A DNA stretch of 64,000 nt, taken from NCBI GenBank assembly GCA_003481745.1, contig QULP01000011.1, forward strand, positions 37,931 through 101,930, in the 5' to 3' direction. Shown here one piece after another: positions 8,764 through 17,387 of this stretch (positions within the stretch are counted from its first letter, which is position 1; the number at the start of each line of letters is the position of its first letter). A program made the position numbers and the translations under genes. Origin of the DNA: Firmicutes bacterium OM04-13BH. GTDB lineage: Bacteria > Bacillota > Clostridia > Lachnospirales > Lachnospiraceae. Below the pieces are notes generated by a model. It did no database searches. It was not told the origin of the DNA and worked only from the letters and a program-made list of their open reading frames with translations.

Positions 8764-11007
8764 TTACACTCTTGTCTTTGTTCCTTTTCCATCTCTCTTT
8801 GCCAGTTTCAGCCGATTTAATGAAACGCTCTTGCCCTTATAATCCGCCGTATAATCTGTCCGGTTTTCTAACAAATACGCATGCTCTACTTCATCTTTTG
8901 CGCCCAATGTAATTCCTCTTACTCCAAGTGCTGCTTTTTTCTTTAACGGTACTTCTGTTTTCATAAAACGTAAGAAATATCCCTCTTTTGTCTGAAGTAC
9001 TACATATTCCATTTCATCTGCCGGTTGAACGAAAACGACTTTATCACCCTCTGCCAGCTTTGTTGCTGTTGTTGTCCTCTTGGAAACCTCAAATTCAGAA
9101 CCTTCTACTAATTTTACCATTCCAAAAGCAGTTGCAAAAAGCATCCGACTCTGCTTAATCTGATTTAAACTTTCCACATAAACCAGCTGCTCTTTCTTGC
9201 TGTCAAAATTGCTGACATTATCAATCGGAACTCCTTTATCTCTCATTTTTCCATAAGGTAAATCTAACACTTTTATAGTATGCAGACATCCGGTATCCGT
9301 AAATACACAGATTTTATCGGTATTCATACAATGGAAAATATAGCGGTTTTCCTGATGAATGGTTTCTTTATTTCTTTCATAAACCGACTGATCTACCGTT
9401 TTTGCATAGCCAAAACGATCCATCAAAAAGACAACTTCTGCTTCTTCTATTTTCTTTTCTTCGTACACCGCTTCTTTGGCATTTTCTATCTGCGTTTTTC
9501 TTGGTTTTCCATAGGCTTTTTTTACTGCCTTTAATTCTTTTATAATCACTGCCGCCATGGAATGATAATGATTTAAGATATCCTCATACTGTGCAATTTT
9601 CTTTAAAGTCTCTTCGTGTTCTTTCGTCAGTGCTTCAATTTCAAGCCCGATTAATTTATACAGACGCATGTCTAAAATTGCAGTTGCCTGCTTTTCGGTA
9701 AATCCAAGTTTTTTCGCCTGTTTTTCACTGGTTTTCGTGCGGAAACGGATTCCTTCTGTTGCTCCGTTTACCAGACAGTTTTTCACCTGTTCCCGATTTT
9801 TACTGCCTCTTAAAATTTCAATAATCAAATCAATTACATCGCAGGCTTTGATTAATCCTTCCTGAATTTCCTGTTTTTCTTTTTCTTTGGAAAGCAGGGT
9901 GTTATATTTTCGTGTTGTCACTTCAAACTGAAAATCCACATGATGCTCAATAATCTGCTTTAAACTTAAAGTCTCCGGTTTACCATTTGCAACTGCAAGC
10001 ATGTTGACCCCAAACGTATCTTCCAGACGTGTTTTCTTATATAGCATATTGGTAAGATTTTCAATATCTGTACCTTTTTTGAGTTCCAATACAATACGGA
10101 TTCCCTCTTTTGAGGACTGGTTTGAGATATCTACAATATCTGTCGTCTTTTTGGATTCCACAAGCCCTGCTACATCATTTAAAAATTTTCCGATGTTTGC
10201 ACCAATCATCGTATATGGAATCTCTGTGATAACAAGCAAATTTCTTCCCGCTTTGCCTTTTTCGATTTCCACTTTTCCACGCAGCTTAATCTTTCCGGTT
10301 CCCTTTTCATAAATCGAAAGCAGTTCGTCTTTATTGACTACAATTCCTCCAGTCGGAAAATCCGGTCCCTGAATATACTGCATCAGTTCTTCATTTGTAA
10401 TTTCGTTGTTTTTCATATAGGCAATGACGCCATCTACCACTTCATTTAAATTGTGAGGCGGAATACTTGTCGCCATACCAACCGCAATTCCGTCTGCTCC
10501 GTTTAAAAGCAGATTCGGAACACGCACCGGGAGCACTTCCGGCTCTTTTTCTGTCTCATCAAAATTTGAAACAAAGTCAACCACGTCTTTATCTAAGTCA
10601 TTTAAATATACTTCCTGTGTAATCTTCTCAAGACGCGCTTCCGTATAACGCATGGCTGCTGCGCCATCTCCCTCAATTGAACCAAAATTTCCGTGACCAT
10701 CTACCAAAGCCTGTCCCTTTTTAAATTCCTGTGCCATGACAACAAGGGCATCATAGATGGAACTGTCCCCATGTGGATGGTATTTACCCATCGTATCTCC
10801 GACAATACGGGCACATTTACGATACGGTCTGTCATAACGGATTCCTAATTCATACATATCATAAAGTGTTCTTCTTTGTACGGGTTTTAATCCATCTCTG
10901 ACATCCGGAAGCGCTCTTGATACAATGACACTCATCGCATAATCAATATATGATTTCTGCATAATTTCCGAATATTCAGTTCTGATAATATTATCTGCGT
11001 TTGCCAT
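8764..11007 (-). CDS. parC: Type IIA DNA topoisomerase subunit A (topoisomerase IV type, ParC-like)
   Basis: The DNA-cleaving subunit of a type II topoisomerase, 747 residues. The N-terminal breakage-reunion domain carries KYHPHGDSSIYDAL and the catalytic tyrosine Y121 in AAAMRYTEARL. The quinolone-determining positions are S82 and D86, the susceptible states. The C-terminal beta-pinwheel is short and lacks an obvious GyrA box (QRRGGKG-like), which points to ParC over GyrA. It follows the subunit B gene by 11 nt. Gyrase genes of this group are usually found near dnaA, so this pair is most likely topoisomerase IV. Confidence 0.85.
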   Translation of the reverse strand: MANADNIIRTEYSEIMQKSYIDYAMSVIVSRALPDVRDGLKPVQRRTLYDMYELGIRYDRPYRKCARIVGDTMGKYHPHGDSSIYDALVVMAQEFKKGQALVDGHGNFGSIEGDGAAAMRYTEARLEKITQEVYLNDLDKDVVDFVSNFDETEKEPEVLPVRVPNLLLNGADGIAVGMATSIPPHNLNEVVDGVIAYMKNNEITNEELMQYIQGPDFPTGGIVVNKDELLSIYEKGTGKIKLRGKVEIEKGKAGRNLLVITEIPYTMIGANIGKFLNDVAGLVESKKTTDIVDISNQSSKEGIRIVLELKKGTDIENLTNMLYKKTRLEDTFGVNMLAVANGKPETLSLKQIIEHHVDFQFEVTTRKYNTLLSKEKEKQEIQEGLIKACDVIDLIIEILRGSKNREQVKNCLVNGATEGIRFRTKTSEKQAKKLGFTEKQATAILDMRLYKLIGLEIEALTKEHEETLKKIAQYEDILNHYHSMAAVIIKELKAVKKAYGKPRKTQIENAKEAVYEEKKIEEAEVVFLMDRFGYAKTVDQSVYERNKETIHQENRYIFHCMNTDKICVFTDTGCLHTIKVLDLPYGKMRDKGVPIDNVSNFDSKKEQLVYVESLNQIKQSRMLFATAFGMVKLVEGSEFEVSKRTTTATKLAEGDKVVFVQPADEMEYVVLQTKEGYFLRFMKTEVPLKKKAALGVRGITLGAKDEVEHAYLLENRTDYTADYKGKSVSLNRLKLAKRDGKGTKTRV

Positions 11008-11018
11008 TTTCTTTCCCC

Positions 11019-12941
11019 CTATACATCGAGTTCTGCATCTTGTGCATGTTCATAGATAAATGCCTTTCTCGGCGGCACTTCTGTTCCCATCAGGATTTCT
11101 GTAATATCAGATGCCATTCTTGCATCTTCAATTTCTACTAATTTTAACAATCTGGTTTCCGGATTCAAGGTTGTCTCCCACAGTTGCTGTGCATCCATCT
11201 CTCCAAGACCTTTATATCGCTGTAAGGTAAAAGCACCTTTATGTGTCTTTCGATAACGCTCCAATGCCTTATCATCGTATAAATACTCTTCTTTTCCTCT
11301 TGCCGGCATCGCCTTGTATAAAGGTGGCATGGCAATATAGACATGTCCCTCGTAAATTAATTCCGGCATAAAGCGGTAAAATAAGGTCAGAAGCAGCGTA
11401 GAAATATGCGCTCCGTCCACATCGGCATCCGCCATAATAATAATCTTGTCATATCTTAACTTCTTGATATCAAAATCATTTCCATATCCTTCGGAAAATC
11501 CACAGCCAAATGCGTTAATCATAGTCTTGATTTCTGCATTTGCCAGCACCTTATCAATGCTTGCTTTTTCTACATTTAAAATCTTTCCGCGAATCGGAAG
11601 AATCGCCTGAAAACTTCTGTCCCTTGCAGTTTTTGCACTTCCACCTGCAGAATCACCCTCTACGATGAAAATCTCACAGATAGATGGATCTCTCTTTTCA
11701 CAGTTTGCAAGTTTTCCATTGGAATCAAAAGAATATTTCTGTTTTGTCAACAGATTCGTCTTTGCTTTTTCTTCTGTTTTTCTGATTTTTGCAGATTTTT
11801 CCGCACAGGCAAGAATGTTTTTCAAGGTTTCAAGATTACGATCCATATATAAAACCAGTTCTTCTCCGGTTACTTTTCCGGTTGCCTTTGAAGCGTCCTG
11901 ATTATCCAGTTTTGTCTTCGTCTGTCCTTCAAATCTTGGAGCCGGATGCTTAATAGAAATGACTGCAGTCATCCCATTTCGAATATCCGCGCCGGTAAAG
12001 TTTGCATCTTTTTCCTTTAAAATTCCAAGTTCTCTTGCATAACTATTCATTACAGAAGTAAAGGTTGTCTTAAATCCGGTCAAATGTGTTCCGCCTTCTG
12101 CATTGTAAATATTGTTACAAAAGCCTAAGACATTTTCACGAAATTCATTGATATACTGAAATGCTACTTCTACCGTAATTCCATCCGATTCACCTTTAAA
12201 ATAAACCGGCTCATGAATGACTTCACATTTCTTATTCATATCTTTAATAAATCCAACGATTCCATCCGGTTCATGATAAGTAATTTCTTCGACTTCTTCA
12301 CCTCTTTTATCACTAAAATGAATCGTAAGATTCGGGTTTAAGTATGCAGTCTCATGCAGACGGCTCTTTACTTCCGTCGCTGAAAATTTGGTTTTTTCAA
12401 AGATTTCAGGATCCGGTAAAAAATTTACCTCTGTTCCGGTTTCCCTTGTTTTTCCAAGAGTTGGAAGCAGCCCATCTTCCAACTCAATTGTCGGGATACC
12501 TCTCTCATAATGGTCATGATGCACATAGCCTTCTCTGCTGACTTTGATATCCAAATACGTGGATAAGGCGTTAACAACAGAAGAACCAACTCCGTGCAGA
12601 CCTCCACTTGTCTTATAAGCGGAATTATCAAATTTACCTCCTGCATGAAGTGTCGTAAATACCAGTCGTTCTGCTGAAATTCCTTTTTCATGCATTCCAA
12701 CAGGTATGCCTCGACCATTATCTCTAATTGTAGCAGAACCATCTTTTTCAAGCGTTACAAAAATATTACTACAATATCCGGCAAGATGTTCATCCACCGC
12801 ATTATCTACAATTTCGTAAATCAGATGATTTAATCCCTTTCTTGAAACACTTCCAATATACATACCCGGACGCTTACGCACCGCTTCTAATCCTTCAAGA
12901 ACTGTAATACTACTGGCATCGTAAGTATTCTTTTTTGCCAT
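11019..12941 (-). CDS. parE: Type IIA DNA topoisomerase subunit B (topoisomerase IV type, ParE-like)
   Basis: The ATPase subunit, 640 residues. The GHKL ATPase domain shows EIVDNAVDEHLAG, IRDNGRGIPVG and the GGLHGVGSSVVNALS lid region. The Toprim domain shows IVEGDSAGGSAK, LPIRGKILNVEKA and the metal-binding MADADVDGAHI. The C-terminal KGLGEMDAQQLWETTLNP segment is typical of GyrB/ParE. It is linked to subunit A by 11 nt and lies 7 nt after a PAP2 gene. The ParE rather than GyrB call rests mainly on its partner and context. Confidence 0.86.
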   Translation of the reverse strand: MAKKNTYDASSITVLEGLEAVRKRPGMYIGSVSRKGLNHLIYEIVDNAVDEHLAGYCSNIFVTLEKDGSATIRDNGRGIPVGMHEKGISAERLVFTTLHAGGKFDNSAYKTSGGLHGVGSSVVNALSTYLDIKVSREGYVHHDHYERGIPTIELEDGLLPTLGKTRETGTEVNFLPDPEIFEKTKFSATEVKSRLHETAYLNPNLTIHFSDKRGEEVEEITYHEPDGIVGFIKDMNKKCEVIHEPVYFKGESDGITVEVAFQYINEFRENVLGFCNNIYNAEGGTHLTGFKTTFTSVMNSYARELGILKEKDANFTGADIRNGMTAVISIKHPAPRFEGQTKTKLDNQDASKATGKVTGEELVLYMDRNLETLKNILACAEKSAKIRKTEEKAKTNLLTKQKYSFDSNGKLANCEKRDPSICEIFIVEGDSAGGSAKTARDRSFQAILPIRGKILNVEKASIDKVLANAEIKTMINAFGCGFSEGYGNDFDIKKLRYDKIIIMADADVDGAHISTLLLTLFYRFMPELIYEGHVYIAMPPLYKAMPARGKEEYLYDDKALERYRKTHKGAFTLQRYKGLGEMDAQQLWETTLNPETRLLKLVEIEDARMASDITEILMGTEVPPRKAFIYEHAQDAELDV

Positions 12942-12948
12942 TTCTATT

Positions 12949-13506
12949 TCATTTCCTTTCTTTTTCTGTCTTTATTTTAATTTTTCTCTTCAACACCTCT
13001 TGATATACCACGCCTGCAAGCAGTCCACAGATTACCCCAATTCCAATCCCTGCTAACACATCTGTCGGAAAATGTACATATAAATACAGTCTTGAAAATG
13101 CAATCAAAACTGCCAGAATAAATGCACAGACTCCTGCTTTTTTATTCACATGAAAGATTGCCGTTGCAGAAGCAAACGATGCCTGTGTATGACCAGACGG
13201 GAACGAATAATCTTTTGGCATTGCAACTAAAAGGTGCACCGATTCATTTATCCAGCATGGACGCTCTCTTGCAACCAATGGCTTTAACATCAGATTTGCA
13301 AAAAGTGCAGAAAAACATAATGCCGTCAAAATCAGGATTCCTGTCTTTCTGTATTTTTTTGTAAAGAGTAATAAAACTCCCAAAGCAATCCAGAACCATC
13401 CTGCATCTCCCAAAAATGTCACACCTACCATAAGTTTATCTAAAACAGGTGTATGTATGCATTGTAACGCATTAAGCAATGTAAATTCCCAGCTCATTTT
13501 TCTCAT
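12949..13506 (-). CDS. PAP2-family membrane phosphatase
   Basis: A 185-residue integral membrane phosphatase. The three PAP2 motifs are visible: KPLVARERP, PSGHTQAS (catalytic histidine) and SRLYLYVHFPTD. About five hydrophobic helices surround them. Family members dephosphorylate phosphatidic acid, phosphatidylglycerophosphate or undecaprenyl pyrophosphate; the sequence alone does not decide which. The ATG at 13506 abuts its AAAGGA site, whereas the ATG at 13497 has that site about 11 nt upstream and may be the true start. It leads the topoisomerase transcript. Confidence 0.88.
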   Translation of the reverse strand: MRKMSWEFTLLNALQCIHTPVLDKLMVGVTFLGDAGWFWIALGVLLLFTKKYRKTGILILTALCFSALFANLMLKPLVARERPCWINESVHLLVAMPKDYSFPSGHTQASFASATAIFHVNKKAGVCAFILAVLIAFSRLYLYVHFPTDVLAGIGIGVICGLLAGVVYQEVLKRKIKIKTEKERK

Positions 13507-13565
13507 TTCCTTTCTCTTAAAAATGCCGCTGATTCTATGTTCAGATTTTTACGCGCTATTTTTCT

Positions 13566-13594
13566 ATCATATCCTATTTCGTCTTGTTTTTCAA
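13566..13594 (-). promoter_or_regulatory. Candidate promoter for PAP2-parE-parC-lipoprotein unit
   Basis: TTGAAA (13594-13589) and TATGAT (13571-13566) are 17 nt apart on the minus strand, about 60 nt upstream of the PAP2 start. The rest of 13507-13641 is AT-rich and shows nothing else. Confidence 0.5.
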
Positions 13595-13641
13595 TTTCAA
13601 AAATTGTATGGATTAAAATACAATATTTTTCAAAAAAATGC

Positions 13642-13670
13642 TTGCTTTTTTATTATTTTATGTGTATTAT
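13642..13670 (+). promoter_or_regulatory. Promoter of tRNA-Glu
   Basis: TTGCTT and TATTAT are separated by 17 nt, with a TGTG extension before the -10 box. The -10 ends 10 nt before the first base of the tRNA. Confidence 0.6.
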
Positions 13671-13680
13671 AAGTGAGTAC

Positions 13681-13752
13681 GGTTCGTTGGTCAAGCGGTT
13701 AAGACGTCGCCCTCTCACGGCGAAAACAGGGGTTCGATTCCCCTACGAACTG
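13681..13752 (+). tRNA. tRNA-Glu (anticodon CTC)
   Basis: A complete cloverleaf: 7-bp acceptor stem starting GGTTCGT and closing with ACGAACT, D-loop GGTCAAGCGGTTAAGA, anticodon stem TCGCC/GGCGA around loop CTCTCAC, and the T-loop GGTTCGATTCC. The anticodon is CTC, reading GAG, not the more usual TTC, so this is probably an accessory isoacceptor. No CCA is encoded. A terminator follows at once, so it is a single-gene transcript. Confidence 0.95.
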
Positions 13753-13760
13753 CTGAGTTG

Positions 13761-13793
13761 AAAGCATGAAGAATTAGTCTTCGTGCTTTTTTT
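13761..13793 (+). terminator. Intrinsic terminator after tRNA-Glu
   Basis: AAGCATGAAGA pairs with TCTTCGTGCTT (one G-U) across a 5-nt loop, followed by seven T. Confidence 0.85.
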
Positions 13794-13813
13794 ATGCTTT
13801 CTTTTCCCTTTTA

Positions 13814-13842
13814 TTGACAGTCTTATTATCCTACTATACACT
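13814..13842 (+). promoter_or_regulatory. Candidate promoter of the MATE exporter gene
   Basis: A consensus TTGACA is followed after 17 nt by TACACT. The start of transcription would lie about 40 nt before the ATG at 13890. Confidence 0.5.
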
Positions 13843-13889
13843 ATACTTAGTGTTTATTTTATATAAAAAAGAAGAAAGGATTTTTTATT

Positions 13890-15257
13890 ATGTCTCAATC
13901 GAACACAAATGAAAACAAAATGGGCGTACTTCCGATTCCAAAGCTTCTGCTTCAGATGTCTCTGCCTATGATGCTCTCTATGCTTGTTCAGGCACTTTAT
14001 AATGTAGTTGACAGTATCTTTGTTGCCCGCATTAATGAAAATGCCCTGACCGCTGTTTCTCTGGTTTTTCCGGTTCAAAATCTGATGATTGCAATCGCAG
14101 TCGGCACCGGAGTCGGTGTCAATGCGGTACTGTCACGAAGTCTTGGTGAAAAAGATTTTCATACTGCCAATGAATCAGCCAAAAATGGAATCTTTCTGGC
14201 ACTCATAAGCAGTATTATCTTTGCAATTCTCGGAAATCTTGCCGCAACCTTTTTCTTTCACATCCAAACCGATGATGCTCAAATCCGCCAATACGGAATT
14301 TCCTATATGACCATCATCTCTACGATGTGTATTGCAGTTTATATGCAGGTTATGATGGAACGACTCTTACAGTCTACCGGTCGTACCTTTTATACCATGA
14401 TTTCTCAGGGCACAGGCGCTATCATCAACATCATCTTAGACCCGATTTTAATTTTCGGATTATTCGGTATGCCACGCCTCGGCGTTTCCGGTGCTGCCAT
14501 TGCAACTGTCTGTGGACAGATTTGCGGAGCACTTTTAGCCTTTGCCTTTAACATCAAAGTAAATACAGACATCAACCTGAATATGAAAGGCTTCCGCCCA
14601 AACAAAAAAATTATCGGTACGATTTATTCGGTTGGTGTTCCATCCATTGTCATGCAGGCAATCGGTTCGGTTATGACATTTGGAATGAACAAAATCTTAA
14701 TTCAGTTTACTTCCACTGCCACTGCAGTCTTTGGTGTTTACTTTAAACTCAACAGCTTTATTTTTATGCCAATTTTCGGTCTCAATAACGGTATGGTTCC
14801 AATCGTTGCTTATAACTACGGAGCAAAAAACAAAAAACGAATTACTCACACAATTCGCTTAAGTATTGTCAGTGCAATCTGCATTATGCTTTTGGGGCTT
14901 GCATTATTTATGATATTCCCGGCTCAGCTTTTAGGATTATTTAATGCTTCAGGCTCTATGCTTGAAATTGGTGTTCCGGCGCTCAGAATTATCTGCTTAA
15001 GTTTCACCTTTGCAGGATTTTGTATCGTTGTCGGTTCTGTCTTTCAGGCACTTGGAAACGGCATATACAGTTTAATTATCTCTGCCACACGACAGCTTTT
15101 AATTATTCTTCCAGTTGCCGCACTGCTTGCAAAACTTGGTGGTCTCTCCGCTGTCTGGTGGGCAATTCCGATTGCAGAAATTGCATCTGTTCTTTTAAGT
15201 ACATTTTTCTTCCGGAAAATTTATAAAGAGAAGATTGCACCACTTGGGAAAGCTTAG
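13890..15257 (+). CDS. MATE family multidrug/metabolite exporter
   Basis: A 455-residue membrane protein with about 12 hydrophobic helices and the two-fold internal symmetry of MATE transporters. The first helix region LLLQMSLPMMLSMLVQALYN and the following VDSIFVARINENALTAVSL, and RSLGEKD, are typical of the DinF/NorM-like branch. It is expected to export organic cations or metabolites using a sodium or proton gradient; the substrate cannot be told. AAAGGA lies 9 nt before the ATG. It is a single-gene unit with its own promoter and a strong terminator. Confidence 0.93.
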   Translation: MSQSNTNENKMGVLPIPKLLLQMSLPMMLSMLVQALYNVVDSIFVARINENALTAVSLVFPVQNLMIAIAVGTGVGVNAVLSRSLGEKDFHTANESAKNGIFLALISSIIFAILGNLAATFFFHIQTDDAQIRQYGISYMTIISTMCIAVYMQVMMERLLQSTGRTFYTMISQGTGAIINIILDPILIFGLFGMPRLGVSGAAIATVCGQICGALLAFAFNIKVNTDINLNMKGFRPNKKIIGTIYSVGVPSIVMQAIGSVMTFGMNKILIQFTSTATAVFGVYFKLNSFIFMPIFGLNNGMVPIVAYNYGAKNKKRITHTIRLSIVSAICIMLLGLALFMIFPAQLLGLFNASGSMLEIGVPALRIICLSFTFAGFCIVVGSVFQALGNGIYSLIISATRQLLIILPVAALLAKLGGLSAVWWAIPIAEIASVLLSTFFFRKIYKEKIAPLGKA

Positions 15258-15270
15258 TATTTTAAACTAA

Positions 15271-15313
15271 AAAACTGCTGTTAAGTTGAACGATAACTTG
15301 ACAGCAGTTTTTT
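15271..15313 (+). terminator. Intrinsic terminator after the MATE gene
   Basis: AACTGCTGTTAAGTT pairs with AACTTGACAGCAGTT (one G-U), followed by a run of T. The long stem and U-tract make it a strong terminator. Confidence 0.9.
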
Positions 15314-15380
15314 TGATTGAATTTGGCTGGGTGTCAAGTAGCAGTCAGTTCCAAAATCAATATGAACCATACCACCTACT

Positions 15381-15584
15381 TCACTTTTTCATTAGCTTAT
15401 CACAAGTTTCTGCCTGTTCCCTTAATACACGAATCAGCAGCTGGTATTCACTGACATCATCAAAAATACCATTGCAGAGGTCTTTTATTGCTTTTGCCTC
15501 TTCCAGGACTTTTCAATCCTACTTAAGGTATCCTCACTGCGGCTGTGGTAGATAAATAGTGGTATCATTTGTAACAAAAGACAT
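15381..15584 (-). pseudogene. Decayed small ORF of unknown family
   Basis: GGGAGG precedes an ATG at 15584 that opens MSFVTNDTTIYLPQPQ and then stops. The reading continues in other frames as EDTLSRIEK and then VLEEAKAIKDLCNGIFDDV through YQLLIRVLREQAETCDKLMKK before a stop at 15381. The intact Shine-Dalgarno and start together with coherent amphipathic coding in shifted frames indicate a gene of about 65 codons broken by a stop and a frameshift. I do not recognise the family. The rest of 15314-15945 is very AT-rich and otherwise shows only the promoter listed below and a 9-bp hairpin at 15844-15867 without a U-run. Confidence 0.45.
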
Positions 15585-15738
15585 CGTAAGACCTCCCAGA
15601 TAAGTTCTGGTTATATTTTAACAGATAATGGATGATATGGGTATGGTATCATGTGTTAAATTTTCAAGGTACAAATCTAACTGAATAGGTACGAGCTTTT
15701 GACGCTTAAATCATTATATAGTAATATATTTAAAAAGC

Positions 15739-15768
15739 TTGACCTTAAATAACAAAATATGGTATATT
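15739..15768 (+). promoter_or_regulatory. Candidate promoter of the small exported protein/protease pair
   Basis: TTGACC and TATATT are 18 nt apart. Transcription from here would carry a leader of about 170 nt before the ATG at 15946. Confidence 0.4.
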
Positions 15769-15945
15769 TTAATCAGAGGTTTTGTTGTATGCAACCAATG
15801 TTAGTCTAGTATAACTACGTAAATTTTTTATTATAAAAATACTAGTGACAAAATTAAATTTGTCACTCACATCTTATTATTAAATATAAGCACAAATACA
15901 AATATTAGTAGCTGAAATATTAAAAAGATTATAAATGAGGTCATT

Positions 15946-16233
15946 ATGAAAAAAAAACTTGCAGTCATCATCATTTTTATATTTGGAATATTTATAGTAG
16001 TAGGAAACTTGTGTAAACCAACAGATTTCAGTATAGAAGGTAAAGTTATAGAAAAATATGAGAAAGCATTTCTGTTAGAAACAGATACCTCCGATAAAAT
16101 ACTTTGTAATTGTCCGAAAAATTATGATATTTCACAACTAGAAATCAATGATAAAATTACGGTTTATTTCAATGGTAAAATCTTAGAGACTTATCCCGCA
16201 CAAATAAAAAAAACAACCAAAATCAAAAAATAA
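15946..16233 (+). CDS. Small exported or membrane-anchored protein, DUF3221-like
   Basis: A 95-residue protein: residues 5-20 are hydrophobic behind a KKK start, so it is exported or anchored by its N-terminus. The remainder reads as a small beta-rich domain (GKVIEKYEKAFLLE, NDKITVYFNG) ending TYPAQIKK. The YFNG...YPAQI ending resembles the DUF3221/YobA type of small secreted OB-like domains, a call made from pattern only. It lies 33 nt upstream of the V8-like protease gene and could be co-transcribed. The Shine-Dalgarno site (TGAGG) is weak. It might be a partner or inhibitor of the protease, which is untested. Confidence 0.55.
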   Translation: MKKKLAVIIIFIFGIFIVVGNLCKPTDFSIEGKVIEKYEKAFLLETDTSDKILCNCPKNYDISQLEINDKITVYFNGKILETYPAQIKKTTKIKK

Positions 16234-16238
16234 TTAAA

Positions 16239-16253
16239 AATTCTTGCAAACAA
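16239..16253 (+). repeat. Left arm of a 15-bp inverted repeat bracketing the protease gene
   Basis: AATTCTTGCAAACAA lies directly before the protease Shine-Dalgarno site and is the exact reverse complement of 17191-17205, 22 nt after the protease stop. Confidence 0.85.
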
Positions 16254-16266
16254 GAGAGGAGGTTGT

Positions 16267-17169
16267 ATGAAACAAATTCGATTACTTTTTCTTGGAGTGA
16301 TACTTAGTATTATGACATCTATAAGTGTATTTGCAAATAGCAATGTGGTAGAAAACGAAATCGAACAAAAAAATTGTCAGGATATAAGCAAAAATATGGA
16401 AACCGGAGAAATTCTTTTAAATGAGATACCTACAACTTTAAATAATCCCAGTAGTGGAACTACAGATTCTTTTATACCAAGTGGAATAAAAGAAGATAAG
16501 CCTTTAACAAGAGAAATCATTGGAAAAGATAACAGATATAAAATAACAGATACTACTACTTTTCCTAACTCAGCAATTTGCTATGCAGAAATGAAATTTC
16601 CTAATTCAGATAGCATTTACGTTGGAACTGCTTGGATGTATGGCAATCGTGTTGCAGTAACAGCAGGGCATTGTGTATATGACTCATCATTAGGCGGATG
16701 GGCTGAATGGGTTAGAATATACCCTGGAAGCAATGGAAGTGAATCTCCATATGGAGTCTATTATGCATCTGTGTTACATACTGATACTAAGTATGTAAAG
16801 TCAGAAAATTCCAACTATGATTGGGGGCTTTTAGAATTCACTTCAAACATAGGCTCTCAAACAGGATACTTTGGTGCTTCATGGACAACTGACAGTTTAG
16901 TAGGAACATGGGTTGTATTAAGAGGATATCCAGCGGAAAAATCTGCTTGTTTATGGACAATGAGTGGAAAAATTGCAACCAGTGGTACTTTTAAATTAGG
17001 ATATTATATAGATAGTACAGGCGGACAAAGTGGCTCACCAATATACAAAGTAACTAATGGAAATTATCAAAGCCTTGGCATTCATACAAATTATTCACCT
17101 ACAAATGAATATAATGAAGCAGAACGAATTGATAAATCATTGTTTGAAATCATGAATCAATATAGATAA
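16267..17169 (+). CDS. Secreted V8-like (glutamyl endopeptidase-type) serine protease
   Basis: A 300-residue secreted protease of the chymotrypsin fold, S1B/V8 type. Residues 1-23 form a signal peptide ending VFA; residues about 24-95 look like a propeptide. The mature domain carries the triad H135 (VTAGHCVYD), D185 (NYDWGLLEF) and S255 (STGGQSGSPIY). V8-type enzymes usually cut after Glu or Asp, so that specificity is likely but unproven. A strong AGAGGAGG site precedes the ATG. The gene is much more AT-rich than its neighbours and stands alone with the small exported ORF, suggesting acquisition. Its catalytic residues are intact. Confidence 0.88.
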   Translation: MKQIRLLFLGVILSIMTSISVFANSNVVENEIEQKNCQDISKNMETGEILLNEIPTTLNNPSSGTTDSFIPSGIKEDKPLTREIIGKDNRYKITDTTTFPNSAICYAEMKFPNSDSIYVGTAWMYGNRVAVTAGHCVYDSSLGGWAEWVRIYPGSNGSESPYGVYYASVLHTDTKYVKSENSNYDWGLLEFTSNIGSQTGYFGASWTTDSLVGTWVVLRGYPAEKSACLWTMSGKIATSGTFKLGYYIDSTGGQSGSPIYKVTNGNYQSLGIHTNYSPTNEYNEAERIDKSLFEIMNQYR

Positions 17170-17190
17170 GATACAATATATTAATGGTTG

Positions 17191-17205
17191 TTGTTTGCAA
17201 GAATT
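17191..17205 (-). repeat. Right arm of the inverted repeat bracketing the protease gene
   Basis: TTGTTTGCAAGAATT, exact reverse complement of 16239-16253. An extra 7-bp match (AACAACC at 16212 with GGTTGTT at 17186) lies close by. Confidence 0.85.
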
Positions 17206-17213
17206 GATTATTC

Positions 17214-17260
17214 AAAAATTCTGAAATTTGATGCTACATGTTAAATTCCAGAATTTTTTT
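17214..17260 (+). terminator. Candidate terminator of the protease transcript
   Basis: AAAAATTCTG pairs with CAGAATTTTT, with a second AAATTT/AAATT pairing inside, followed by seven T. Confidence 0.65.
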
Positions 17261-17267
17261 GTATAAT

Positions 17268-17324
17268 AAAAAAGGTAAAACATTAGCTGATGCTAATTAA
17301 TATCACTAATGTTTTACCTTTTTA
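17268..17324. terminator. Bidirectional terminator between the protease and ppk genes
   Basis: AAAAGGTAAAACATTAG pairs perfectly with CTAATGTTTTACCTTTT across a 19-nt loop. A-runs and T-runs flank both sides, so it can end the plus-strand protease transcript and the minus-strand ppx-ppk transcript. Confidence 0.85.
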
Positions 17325-17387
17325 TCATACCAAAATCCAGAAAAAAATAATTTCTGCACACTACTTCTTACTCTGCTTACTCTATTT

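Noticed and set aside
8764..12941. Reading this pair as DNA gyrase
   Set aside because: The A subunit has a short C-terminal domain without a GyrA box and the pair is not near dnaA/recF genes; topoisomerase IV fits better, although eye inspection cannot fully exclude gyrase.
15789..15809. Six-codon ORF (MQPMLV) in the leader of the small exported protein
   Set aside because: An AGAGG stands upstream, but such short ORFs are expected by chance in AT-rich DNA and nothing ties it to control.
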